DNA of 60,000 nt, from contig NC_087076.1 of the NCBI RefSeq assembly GCF_026151205.1, positions 3,435,902 to 3,495,901 of the forward strand. Reading direction: 5' to 3'. Position numbers and translations under genes: made by a program. This DNA comes from Bolinopsis microptera (taxonomy: Eukaryota; Ctenophora; Tentaculata; Lobata; Bolinopsidae). Shown in pieces: positions 21,825 through 32,290 of the stretch (position 1 is the first letter of the stretch; each line of letters opens with the position of its first letter). The notes under the pieces are model-generated. The model searched no databases. It was not told where the DNA came from and saw only the letters and a program-made list of their open reading frames with translations.

Positions 21825-24563
21825 TCACATAGCTAGAGTGTAGAAATAGTCGAAACTATTGTTTATTTCATAGGATGAGACTCCTTGAATTACATCTGAC
21901 ATAAATTTAGATTTCATACATTGTGAGAAATTTACACTACATTCTATAGTCCTTATGTTCTCTGGAATTGTATTCCAACATTTTGCACCTAAATATGTAA
22001 AGGTTTTGTGTGTTCTGGATTTGTGAATATAAAGGTTGCACCTCTCAGCATCACGTGATCCTCCGGATACATAAGAAAATTTACCGGTGAATGATGATGG
22101 TGCAGCCTCATTAAGAATTTTATACATATACGTTGATAGATGGAGTTGTCGTCTTAAGTGTAAGGGTAACCACTTCATATTTCGATATACATTTACTGAT
22201 GGTTCCTGCCAATGAACATCCAGTGCAATTTTTGCTACTTTCTTGTATAATATATCAAGAGAATTAAGTCTGGTTTTGGCAGCCCTAGACCATATTATAT
22301 CCAGGTAGTCAAATTGGGGGAGCATAAGAGCATTTACAAACATTTTTCTATATTTCAGTGGAAGAAGATTTTTCGACCTGTATAATGCCCCTATTCTTTT
22401 AGCAATTTTTGATTTCATATAATCAATATGGTCTTGAAAGTTCAATAAATTGTCTATCATGAGACCTAAATATTTTTGAGATTTAGTTTCTTCTATAAAA
22501 AGGCATTCTTTTTCCAAATCCAGAGGGATTGACAACGTGTCCAGATTAGGATATCTATCAAATACAATGAATGAAGATTTTGCAGCATTTAGTCTCAGCT
22601 TGTTGTTTCTAAGCCATTCATACACAATTTTTATATCCTTAATTACATTTTCATATATGCTTCGGGAAATGTTATCAAAATATAGTGCTCTGTCATCTGC
22701 AAATAAGTAAACAGTAGATTGTGTGCAATTTCTACTGAGATCATTTATGAATAAACTAAATAGAATTGGTCCTAATATGCTACCCTGTGGCACACCTGTT
22801 TTAACAGGGAGTGATGTGCTTACATTACCACGTATTTTGGTGTGCTGCTTTCTGTCCCCAAGGTAGCTTTTGAACCACTTTATGACAAAGCCATCAACTC
22901 CATAATACTTAAGTTTTTTCAATAAAATATTATGGCTTACTGTGTCAAAGGCCTTTTTAATATCTAAGAATACAATTGCAGGTTTCTTCTGTGATTCCTT
23001 AGACGTAAATATTTTATCAAATAGATTAAGCATTAGAAAAGTGGTGGAATGATCTTTTCTAAATCCATACTGATTGTTGGTAAGTAGTTTATTTGTTTCA
23101 ACATACTCTGTGAGCTGTTGGTTAACAAAATATTCTATGCATTTTCCAAGTAGGGGGAGTATGGATATTGGCCGGTAGTTATTTGGATCATTAGGGTCAC
23201 CAGTTTTAAGAATTGGAGTGACTGATGCAATTTTACATGCCAACGGCATTGTTCCACTTTTCATACTAAGGTTTATAATATGAGCTACTGGATCGATGAT
23301 TTGGGGAATAATATACTTATATACTTTAATAGGCATGATATCGTTAATAGATTTATCTGATGGTATACTGAGTATATATTCTTTTACTTGTTCAACAGTC
23401 ACCTCTTCGAATACAGAGAGTTTACACTCTGGTGGAGGCGGCATATATTCTAGAAAGTCGTCTGAATCCTTTTCCTTAATTGATTCTTGTAATATTGTAC
23501 CAACTTTGGCAAAATGCAGGTTAACTCCGTTAACATTTAAGTTGCTTGGGGAAGAACTACTTATTTTTCCAGGTAAGTTTGAAGCATGTTTGATAGTTTT
23601 CCAAATACCTTTCAAATCGTTTTTTGCACTTTTCACAGTAAGGTCCTGAACAATATTTGTACGTCTGTTTTCTTTGGATAATTTTGTCACATAGTTTCTT
23701 TGGGGACGATAGTTATCCCACGAAGTAGAGCATTTCTTATGTAGTTCACTTTTTCTGCAGTTACATATTCCATTAATACACTTACACTTGAATTTGTTTA
23801 ATTGTCCTAAACACTTTTTATACTTTCTGAAAAGCATCTTCTTCTTCCGTATTTCTGCCAACAGTACTTTAGAGGGATTACAAAGAAAGTTACTATTACA
23901 TTTAATCTGTTTAGGTGGACAGTAATTATCATACGATTCCTGGATGTGATGATTAAGTCCATCTAGCGCATGGTCTACATTAGTACAGCTTAGAATATTA
24001 CTGTAGTTACTGCAGGATCCCAGAAAATAGCTTAAGGCTTTTAGATTGTTTAAGGAGTGGTCTCTGATAAGGACCTTCTGGAACTTACTAGCTTTATTTA
24101 CTTTAAAGTCGAGAACACATTTAAGAGCTTGGTGATCTCCTATTCTATCATCAAGTACTTTACACTCTATGAAATTAGAGTAACAGTTAGTCATTACAAC
24201 ATCTATTGTGCTCTGCGTTATTCTACCATCTAAGTTTGCAACTCTAGTAATTCCTGTAACAGTCTGTATCATTCCAAAGAGCTTCATTGTTATATCTAAC
24301 TTTTTATAATCTAGATCAGATAAAGAGTTTTGGTTAACATTAACATCGCCAATCCATATTACTTTCTTACCTTGAAGTTTCATCATACATTCAGTCATAT
24401 AATCAAGGAAAGTATCTAGATGACAAAAGTTTTGTGATCTGTAGAAGCAGCAAATGTAAAGATTGGCGTCCTTGAGTTGTATCCATATAGCTTCAATTTT
24501 AGAAATATCAGAGTAGGTTATATCTAAATTGAGTAATTTGTGGTTAACATTTTGGTTGATCAA
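21825..24563 (-). CDS. LINE ORF2 endonuclease/reverse transcriptase part
   Basis: A 912-residue open frame. The first 165 residues or so are the rear of an APE-type endonuclease (VIWIGDVNVN, then STIDVVMTN and RIGDHQALKC). The reverse transcriptase follows with NYRPISILP, QYGFRKDHST, LDIKKAFDTVSH, GVPQGSILGPILFSLFINDL and the catalytic box FADDR, and then a C-terminal domain. The frame continues upstream to one in-frame stop near 24596 and, across the MITE, to the endonuclease start (25460-25600, with LDIIGINETNLKSD). The long intact frame indicates fairly recent decay. FADDR replaces the common YADDT/FADDT. Confidence 0.88.
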   Translation of the reverse strand: MINQNVNHKLLNLDITYSDISKIEAIWIQLKDANLYICCFYRSQNFCHLDTFLDYMTECMMKLQGKKVIWIGDVNVNQNSLSDLDYKKLDITMKLFGMIQTVTGITRVANLDGRITQSTIDVVMTNCYSNFIECKVLDDRIGDHQALKCVLDFKVNKASKFQKVLIRDHSLNNLKALSYFLGSCSNYSNILSCTNVDHALDGLNHHIQESYDNYCPPKQIKCNSNFLCNPSKVLLAEIRKKKMLFRKYKKCLGQLNKFKCKCINGICNCRKSELHKKCSTSWDNYRPQRNYVTKLSKENRRTNIVQDLTVKSAKNDLKGIWKTIKHASNLPGKISSSSPSNLNVNGVNLHFAKVGTILQESIKEKDSDDFLEYMPPPPECKLSVFEEVTVEQVKEYILSIPSDKSINDIMPIKVYKYIIPQIIDPVAHIINLSMKSGTMPLACKIASVTPILKTGDPNDPNNYRPISILPLLGKCIEYFVNQQLTEYVETNKLLTNNQYGFRKDHSTTFLMLNLFDKIFTSKESQKKPAIVFLDIKKAFDTVSHNILLKKLKYYGVDGFVIKWFKSYLGDRKQHTKIRGNVSTSLPVKTGVPQGSILGPILFSLFINDLSRNCTQSTVYLFADDRALYFDNISRSIYENVIKDIKIVYEWLRNNKLRLNAAKSSFIVFDRYPNLDTLSIPLDLEKECLFIEETKSQKYLGLMIDNLLNFQDHIDYMKSKIAKRIGALYRSKNLLPLKYRKMFVNALMLPQFDYLDIIWSRAAKTRLNSLDILYKKVAKIALDVHWQEPSVNVYRNMKWLPLHLRRQLHLSTYMYKILNEAAPSSFTGKFSYVSGGSRDAERCNLYIHKSRTHKTFTYLGAKCWNTIPENIRTIECSVNFSQCMKSKFMSDVIQGVSSYEINNSFDYFYTLAM

Positions 24564-24633
24564 TATACCACACCCTCCTCTTCCTCTATCGTTAGGTCAA
24601 TCACACCTTATAAAATCCAAGTTTAAGGGGAAG

Positions 24634-25448
24634 GGGGGTGATGCAACGTCAATTAATGTCTATTAATGTCAATTAATGTCAATTAATGTCAATTAATGTC
24701 AATTAATGTCAATGTCAGTTTTGCAAAATTTTGGAATACTGACATTAATTGACACGATATTTTTCGACCAGAGATTATGTAGTTCTACCATATTTTTAGC
24801 ACTTTAGAACGTTTATATCATCAATTTATTCACTACTATCACATATGGAAATGTGAAATGTGAAAAAATTCAGATCATTAAACAATAAAACTAAAATAAT
24901 GCGGTTTTCCGAAATTTAATTTTCTTAAATGGGCGTGGCCATCCAAAGGCGTGGTTCTCAACATCATCAGAACTTAAAACCCACATTAAACGAAATGCCT
25001 TCATGACATTTATATTTGAATAACGAATCTTAAACAGCTTACATTACTCCTTCATACTAAAAAATCCGATTCTAGATATTTTACCTGTATAAGAAACCAA
25101 TAAAATATGGGCGTGGCCGGTGGAGACCGAAGATGGAAGAGTTGGAAGCTGAAATTTTTTTTGGTGGTCTTTGAACCTAATATAAGGATCAACAGATAAG
25201 AACATACTCATAATTATTCAAGGACATTTTGTTTTTTGAACCGGTCTAACTTACATAGACGTGAATATCTTGAATATTTATCGAATAATGATAATCTCAA
25301 ATTTCAAGACAAATTAATGTCAATTAATGTCAATTAATGTCAAGTAATGTCAATTAATGTCAATTAATGTCAATTAATGTCAATTGATGTCAATGTCAGT
25401 TTGGGGTTTTTATGGAATACTGACATTAATTGACGTTGCATCACCCCC
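24634..25448. mobile_element. 815-bp MITE in LINE, 8-bp target duplication
   Basis: The ends are 27-bp perfect inverted repeats beginning GGGGGTGATGCAACG. It is flanked by AGGGGAAG at 24626-24633 and 25449-25456. Just inside each end lies an array of a 10-bp unit (AATGTCAATT). Both arrays are in the same orientation and each is followed by a shared block ending GGAATACTGACATTAATTGA. There is no coding capacity. An 8-bp duplication suits hAT and some other cut-and-paste groups; the terminal G run is unusual, so I leave the superfamily open. Excision restores the LINE ORF2 frame. Confidence 0.88.
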
Positions 25449-26018
25449 AGGGGAAGTTAAGTGTACTAGTGTCTATTATATCAGATTTAAGGTTTGTCTC
25501 ATTAATTCCAATTATGTCAAGCTTTTCGCGAAATATTAGCTCCTGTAGTTCGAGAGTTTTTGCCAGATTAGTCGAAGGCCACCCTGTATATTACATAGAC
25601 CAAGAGAGAGATTATCGTTTATTGAGGTACGAATAAGGTTAAACCAAAGCTAATGGGGAACAAATCCACATGCAGTCTCCTCAAGTAGACTAAGTTTCAA
25701 ATCATGTCATACATATGATTTAAATTGGATTTCGGATCAGCAATCATACTGCAGTTTAAATCATAAAATTTAACAGCATAAAATAGTAACTCACTTCTGT
25801 TTGTGATAAATATAGCTTGAGAGATATAAAAACGTTAAGTTATTAGAAATTTGTGCTGATCTAACATTTTAAACCAGATAAAACAGTAATCCTGTTATTA
25901 TTCATGTTGATACCCTTGGATTATAGAATTTTAATGAAGTTTAACACAAGTGAGTTACATATTTGAGATGCTTACCAAGCCTGGCAATTCCTAACTTATT
26001 AAGGTGCACATTGTCATG

Positions 26019-27548
26019 TTACATACATGATAGGGTGAGAATCCTTGTCACGTTTTTGGTCAATTTCGCCGGAGCTCATGTCCTTCCTCGAGGGAGCATT
26101 AGTGTCTACAGAAAAACTGACAAATCCTAGCGAAGTCCAATCCGAACCACATCTTCCATCAGAGGTGGTGCTGGGTCAGCTGGTTACTGAACGGATTGGC
26201 CTGGAGAATGGCATAGTCCTATTATTCTCAAGTTAACCATAGAGGGGGTCAGGCACTGTACGCTCACGGCTGGTTCTTGGAGCCAACACCCTCAGCCCCA
26301 TAGAAGTGGGAGCACTGTCGGTGGTGGCACACCCAGAAAACGGACAGTGTCTCTCCTTCTTTCTTCTTGGACCTGCATTGCTGCTGGTGAGTCAGCCATT
26401 AGCAATGCAGCATCTCACTCACTCAATCACATTGAAGCAGTTCAAACACAGAGACTGGCACTCTCTACTCCGCCACGGAAAGTTGACAAAAATAACCCAT
26501 CCAGTCATGGAAAAATGACATTATTGAACCAGCCGCAAAACCATGTTAAACCACGGAATATCACTAAAACTCCAAAGCGAGCTCTCTACAACAGGAAGAA
26601 TCTGGAAAGCGCCAAGGCAAACCAGTATAGAAAGGACCAAAATCAGCACTCCACGAGAGCGCGAGACAGCCGCGCGCAGCATAACAAAACAATCTGAAAC
26701 AAGGGGACGTCAAAAGTTAAATACGTGAAACCAAAGATAAACCAAAGGAACATCACACCAGGGTTCGAGTTTAATATCATCTCAACTCGATCCTCCTAAA
26801 TACTAAAAGCACGACACAACCTCGAGGATCACCAGGGCAGGCCCGCTAGCATAATGCGGTGGTAGTTCCTCGAAGTAACGCACTACCTTTTCCGGGAGGG
26901 TGTTTCGACACCTGACTCCAGACGGGTTCTATGGAGTCTCTCGATGACGGATCATTATGGCAGATAACCTTAGGGTCATCGCCGATCCACCGGGTCATAA
27001 CTATGTTATGTCTTTTGGACGTACCGGGCTCTGCGAACCCAAAGCCAAGCAGAGCAAAAGGTACAAAGCCTGCAGTCCAAAGGAGCTCCATCAGACGTTA
27101 GCCACAAGGCGGACGTAGCCTCCTTGCTAATCCGGGGAGGTAGAGTGAGCGCCCTCGACCAAAAAAAAAAAAAAAAATGTTACATACATGTTACATGGCG
27201 AGATCTCCATCCAAAAGGATTAGTCTGCGTTGACTGCGTCATTACTTTGTATTATACAACTTCGGCGGGTAACATTTCTCCATCCCTTTCGGTCTGCAGC
27301 TAATCTTCTCATACAATCAATCGTGAGTCCATTACAATCCAATCTCTGCTCAGTATCCTCAATGAATACATCATTTAAGCTCTTCCTAGGCCTGCCTCTT
27401 GATCTCTTCCCATGCTTGGGTTTCCATTCAAGTAAATAGTTGGGCAACCGATCTTCAGGCATTCTACTGACATGTCCAAACCAACGCAGCCGTTTTGTTG
27501 TTATTATGTCAGCAAGGGCAGTTATTGATGCCCTTCTTAAAACATCCT
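26019..27548 (-). mobile_element. 5'-truncated LINE fragment inside SGNH ORF
   Basis: CATTGTCATG at 26009-26018 and 27549-27558 is a 10-bp target duplication. The LINE part (27548-27191, minus) encodes the C-terminal end typical of several non-LTR retrotransposons: RLRWFGHVSRMPEDRLPN, then GRPRKSLND and ADRKGW. It ends at the stop near 27220 and in a short tail of CATGTAA-like repeats (27206-27177 and 26029-26019). The tail has since been split by a poly(A) element. Only the last 110 residues or so of the ORF are present. Confidence 0.82.
26030..27176 (+). mobile_element. Poly(A) retroposon, 14-bp target duplication
   Basis: A 1.15-kb insertion ends in 16 or more A residues (27161-27176) and is flanked by ATGTTACATACATG at 26016-26029 and 27177-27190. 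The tail and duplication show target-primed insertion. Internal frames are short and unrecognised; the GC-rich last 350 bp resembles a LINE 3' region. It could be a 5'-truncated LINE, a large SINE or a processed transcript. It is the youngest event in the nest, since it interrupts the tail of the LINE fragment. Confidence 0.85.
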
Positions 27549-27644
27549 CATTGTCATGGCCCCTGCCAAAATACTTGTCCTTTCTATTATAATTTAAAGT
27601 AAAGAGATTATTTTCATGTTCTGTGTTAATGTATATTAGCCCAT

Positions 27645-28752
27645 CACAGTGGGCTGTGAGTGGGGGTCATGCTAGCATAGGGTATTTTAGACCACCACAC
27701 ATGCCCCTAACTTTGTTTTTAAGGTAATTTGGGTACAAAAATACGATTCCAATCATTTACAGGGCCGAAAATGTCTCAGAAAAAATTTTTGGGCCGATTT
27801 TGAGCAATCTTGTAGTCCAAAAATAGGAGGCTGATCCCAGGAAAAGTTTTTTTTAAGAGGTTTAATCAATTTTAAAGCTCTTTTATGAACTGTAAACGAA
27901 GGACAGCTATCTTAGGAACTCGAATCTTTTTGAATTATGAAAAAATATTGATCAGAACAAAAGTTGTGCCCATTTATATGACCAAAATTTTCTGAAACAC
28001 CAAAATTGTTCCTGTTATTTTCAAAAATTTCGTTTAAAATCACGATTTTTTGGATTTTTATCAATTTTAACTATAACAATTGTGATATTTTGATTTTTCA
28101 TCCATATGCATCTGGTCTAGGATGCAAAAAATGCCACAAACATGGAGAATAACTAAAATATGTCAATTTAATAGCAAAATTGAGCTCATAAATTATCTAA
28201 AAATGCAGCAAATTTTACCCAATTTTTGAGTTTCTTAATTTTGTAAACAGAGTTGCCCAAAAGTGCCCAAAGTGATTCTTATTGCATCTGATAGGGAATT
28301 GTCTAAGCTTTCTGATGATACCATGCATTATACCGAACTATTGCAAACCAACAACGATTTCTGTCGTTAAATACCCCAAAAATTGCCTAAAATACACGCC
28401 ATAAAAAAGGCGCGGTCAAAAATCAGGTGAAAATGTTAAAGTCACACAGTTTTTTTTAGATGGCTGAGTATTCTTAAGTACTATACTATATTTCAATTAT
28501 TAAAAACTGCCTTGATCAGGCATTTTAGCCCGAAATAATAAATATTAGGCAATTTTTGGCTAAAAAAGGCAAAATTTCTTGACAGTGAAAAATGCTATTT
28601 TTTCACGCGACGCCATTTTGGCATCTTGCAAAGTTTTTAATTCCGGTTTCTTGCATGAAATCGGGCTAGCGTTTTACAATAAGGAAAGCTTATTTTCAAA
28701 GAAATTTAAGAAAGTCGATTTTAGGCCTATGCTAGCATGGTAGCCCACTGTG
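27645..28752. mobile_element. Transib/RAG-type non-autonomous transposon
   Basis: The termini begin CACAGTGGGCT on both sides, with CACAGTG at 27645-27651 and its reverse complement at 28746-28752. The 5-bp target duplication is CCCAT (27640-27644 and 28753-28757). A second shared block, ATGCTAGCATAGG, lies 17 nt inside the left heptamer (27669-27681) and 7 nt inside the right one (28726-28738). CACNRTG ends plus a GC-rich 5-bp duplication are the known signature of the Transib/ProtoRAG superfamily. The 1.1-kb interior has no transposase frame. Its excision restores the LINE ORF1 frame. Confidence 0.78.
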
Positions 28753-28757
28753 CCCAT

Positions 28758-29037
28758 GCTTATAACACATATTCTCTAAGTATCGATTAAGTCCCTGCAC
28801 TATGATGTTCTTACTAGTGACAGCTCTAGGCAGAATATTTAAGATATATATTTTTGCACGATTAAATTCTGCCCACAATTTTTGAACAAATTCTTCCATG
28901 TCATTGGTGGCACTGTTGAAGTTCATTGTGTTGAGGTCAATTGGATCAACACAGTTAGTACCAGTTAGTAAAACAACCTTTTTAACCTTTTCTTTGTTGA
29001 GAACTTTGAACTGACTGTCGCTAAAGAGTCTTATATT
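28758..29037 (-). pseudogene. SGNH esterase-like domain of LINE ORF1
   Basis: The minus-strand frame shows LFSDSQ (the GDS block), VVLLTGTNCVDP (the GxND-like block) and a helix leading to IYILNILPRAVTS. The domain continues after the Transib-type insertion (27639-27559, ending KYFGRGHDN) and after the LINE-fragment insertion (26008-25946, VHLNKLGIARLGKHLKY, the DxxH block) to a stop. This esterase domain is known in ORF1 of CR1-group LINEs. The catalytic Ser is kept; the Asp-x-x-His box is split by an insertion. Non-functional as it stands. Confidence 0.72.
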
Positions 29038-30519
29038 ATTATTATTATTAAATCTAAAATAGTTATTAATTTAATTAATTATTAACAGGCCCCTTAACGT
29101 GGGCAATAACATACGCTTTGAATTATATAAACAAATTTGAGTATATTTTTCCGAGTTTGCTAATCACACTCCCGGTATCACACTCCCGGTTTTGGACCCC
29201 AATGTTAACCTTGCAGCAACTGTGTCAGCCCAATATACTCTAGAAGTATGATCACACTTATTTTAATGAACAAAAGACCCATAATTAATATAATCAGATA
29301 CTTGTCAACAGCAGCAGTTTCCTTACGTGTGATGTGTTGTCCTTCTCCTTTCTGTGTCCCCGTCGTTTTGTTTTGTGAAATGTATTGTAGTAGTGTTTTA
29401 ATATTTAAATCGAAAGCAACTCAATAGTTAATAATAACAAACACAAATACTATTTTAAATAATTGATTAATATCGATTTATATACGAACCAAACATTAAT
29501 TATTCTTTAATAACCTTTTATATATGTGTTAAACGATCCAGGGCATATCTAAAATTCGATAATGAACTTCATATATTATTAGTGCCGCGTGCTGATAAAT
29601 ATTCTGGGAATCAATCCACCCAATCGTGGCGATAACATATTTTTGTGCTTGGCCGGTTTTAGGTTTGAGTTTGTGCTCCAAAAGTGGTAAATCGGGTGCT
29701 AGTAAAGCTCTTGCAGGCAACTGGCTCCTTTTGCCAGCTGCTTTTGGTTTAAGCGCTGACTCACATTTGGAAATGGCACTGGTATAATTGTAATATCCTA
29801 CGAAGTCAGCATGCTATATTATTTTGCAAAACTCGTTTAATATCTTGACAATATTTAAAGTTTATGGTTTTAGGTTTAGGCGCGGCGCACGCACCGCTTA
29901 TATGTTAAGCTCATTCAGCTTCTGTTTTCAGCGCTGTGTTGCTACACACTGTATAGCATGTGGGTCAAGCGCGGTGCCGCGCCTAAACAGCAAAAGAGTT
30001 ATTTATTTTAAAATTTATTTTTGTATCTCAAAAATGATGTAAAGTTTTTAATATGACGTAGAATTAAAGCTATTTCCGTACAGCCTAAGTGCTAAGCATG
30101 CTCGTTAGAAAAACTATGATCAATGAACATAACATGCTAGCTTTCTTTATTTTTGTAAGTCGCGTCGGCTGACATCTTGGGTTGTACTGGATGTAACAAG
30201 TTTATTATCGGATGTCTACTTATATTTATTATGATATCATAATTCATTGTAATGGCAATAAAATTTAAATTTTGTTTTACTTAAAAAATTTTGTTTTACT
30301 TAATTGTCTCTTTAGATCTGTTTTGGTCTTTTGTGGGAGTTCCCACATCTGCTGGTTGAGCAAAATAATAAGCCTTATATAGTTATAACGCGATATTTCT
30401 GAATACTATTTCGAATACTATTTCCTGATAATACACCCTCAACAGCCACCTCTGTTGCATTAGTACATCTACATAGTAATGTACTGTTTGAATTGGATCG
30501 AATTATAAAATTTCACAAC
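29038..30519. other. Non-coding, contains one foldback element
   Basis: No supported exon. It begins with an ATT run at the truncated LINE end and includes the inverted repeat at 29874-29988. Short frames on either strand show no recognisable protein. Confidence 0.45.
29874..29988. repeat. 115-bp foldback element, GC-rich ends
   Basis: GTTTAGGCGCGGCGC at 29874-29888 is mirrored by the reverse complement of GTTTAGGCGCGGCAC at 29974-29988 (14 of 15 match). The GC-rich arms stand out in AT-rich DNA and resemble other GCGCGG-type repeats near 39.2-40.4 kb. Confidence 0.65.
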
Positions 30520-32290
30520 ACAAATAATAATAAAATAAATACAACATTTATAAACCGCCTTATAGCTAAATCATATAACTCGATATAATTTAATCCTGGA
30601 GATAAACTCCAGTGCTTTCTAAAGCGGCTCTTACATTAACTGAGCTTAGTTTAATTGAAAATTAGACATGACAAGTTCATTTTACCTATGTAAATGCAAA
30701 ATCAATCAAATGCTAGAGAAAAGAAGTATGTTTTAAGTTTGGTCTTGAAAGATGTAACTGACTCAGCTGATCTTATGTCGTATGGCAAGGAATTAAATAC
30801 TTTAACTGCACAGTGACTAAAAGCTTTCTCTGTGTTTACATAGTTAGGAGAGGGCGGAAAACTAAGGTAAAAATAATCATTATCAAGACGTACATTTTTA
30901 AAACTTTGCTGCCTAGGAGATATCAACTCTTTTAAGTAAGGAGGAGCTATATTATTTAAACACTTGTAGGCAAGTAGGGCAATCTTAAAATCTATTCTAA
31001 ATCTAACTGGTAGAAAATGAACTTTCTTAAGTAGTGGAGTAGTGTGCCTTTCTTCCTCTCCCGAAAATAAATCTTACAGCAGAATTTTGCACCTTCTGTA
31101 AACGACTTAAATCATAAGAGCTCAGTCCAAAATATACGCTATTGCAATAATCAATTCTAGAGAGTACTAGAGCATGAACAAGCTGAATCTTAAGGTTAAA
31201 AGACAGTTTTGATGCAATAAACCACAAATTTCTGATCTGAATATTACATGCTTGAACCACTGACGTAATCTGATCACTCATTGAAAGATAACTGTCCAAA
31301 TACAGCCCAAGACTCTTCACAGTTCCACTAACAACATGTGGCTCTTGATCCTTAACAATCTGTAGAGAGGCTGGAATATTTGTTGAGTCAAATTTAGAGG
31401 ATATAACGATGACTTCAGTCTTAGAAGAATTCAGTTGAAGGAAATTGTTTGTCATCCATTTCTTTATATCAGACATACAGTGTTCCATATTGTGCTCTAG
31501 CTGTGATGGGTCATCAGAATCAAGAGTGAAATACAGCTGGGTGTCATCAGCATACAAATGAATACAGCACCCATGCATACTTGCAATGTTCTCAAGATCT
31601 TTGGTGTACAATATGAATAGCAGGGGCCAAGGATTGAACCTTGTGGCACACCTATCTCAAGAACAGTTGCTGAGGAAGACGAATCCTTGACTTTGACACA
31701 AAATGAACGGTTAGCCAAGTAGGACCTGATCCATGTAAGAGCAATGCCTGTAATGCCATAAGCAGATCTTAGCTTCTTGATTAATCTTGGGTGATTGACA
31801 GTATCAAAGGCAGCACTCAAATCTAGAAGTAAAAGAACAACTTTAGTTTTCTTGTCAATAGTTATCAAGATGTCGTTATGGATTCTGGTTGTTGCAGTTT
31901 CACAGCTATGAAACTTCCTATAGCGGGACTGAACTTTAGAAAGCAAGTTGTTATCCTCAAGATAACTGGTGAGCTGTATAGATACACACTTCTCAATGAT
32001 TTTTGACGAGAATGAGAGATTGCTAATAGGCCTATAGTTAGATAGAGATTCACCGTCAAGGCCACGTTTCTTCAAACTTGGACGAATGAGAGCCTCCTTA
32101 AGTTTTATAGGAAACTCACCTTTAACTAATGATTCATTGACTATAAATGAGATCAGAGGAAGGAGTTCTGGGAGACACTTGATGAGAATCTTTGTAGGTA
32201 TGGGGTCAAGATCACAGAATTTGTTAGACATATTCTTTATGATGCTTACTAGTTCTTCATCAGACACATGACGGAATGGATATTCAATAC
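30520..32290 (-). pseudogene. Degenerate CR1-type LINE reverse transcriptase
   Basis: Minus strand, 5'-truncated near 32290. The reverse transcriptase shows NYRPISNLSF, LLLDLSAAFDTVNH and IGVPQGSILGP in one frame (to about 31610), then HLYADDTQLYF, NSSKTEV and SRIDYCNSVYFGLS in another (31611-31027). The C-terminus VFNSLPYDIRSA lies in a third (30926-30702). There are thus two frameshifts, near 31610 and 31030. The catalytic YADD box is intact. The order matches CR1/Rex-type LINEs. The 3' end is probably near 30520, in AT-rich sequence. Confidence 0.85.

Larger units (their letters stand above)
21357..29037 (-). mobile_element. CR1-group LINE, old, carrying nested insertions
   Basis: Reading down the minus strand: ORF1 remnants with an SGNH/GDSL-like esterase domain (29037-28758, 27639-27559, 26008-25946), then ORF2 with an endonuclease and reverse transcriptase (about 25620-21825), a 3' UTR of about 450 bp, and a tail of six-base ATTCTA repeats (21357-21385). 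Removing the insertions at 24634-25448, 26019-27548 and 27645-28752, with one copy of each target duplication, restores the frame across every junction. The 5' end is cut at about 29037 by an ATT run. Microsatellite-type tails and an SGNH ORF1 are known in the CR1/L2 group. Confidence 0.85.
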
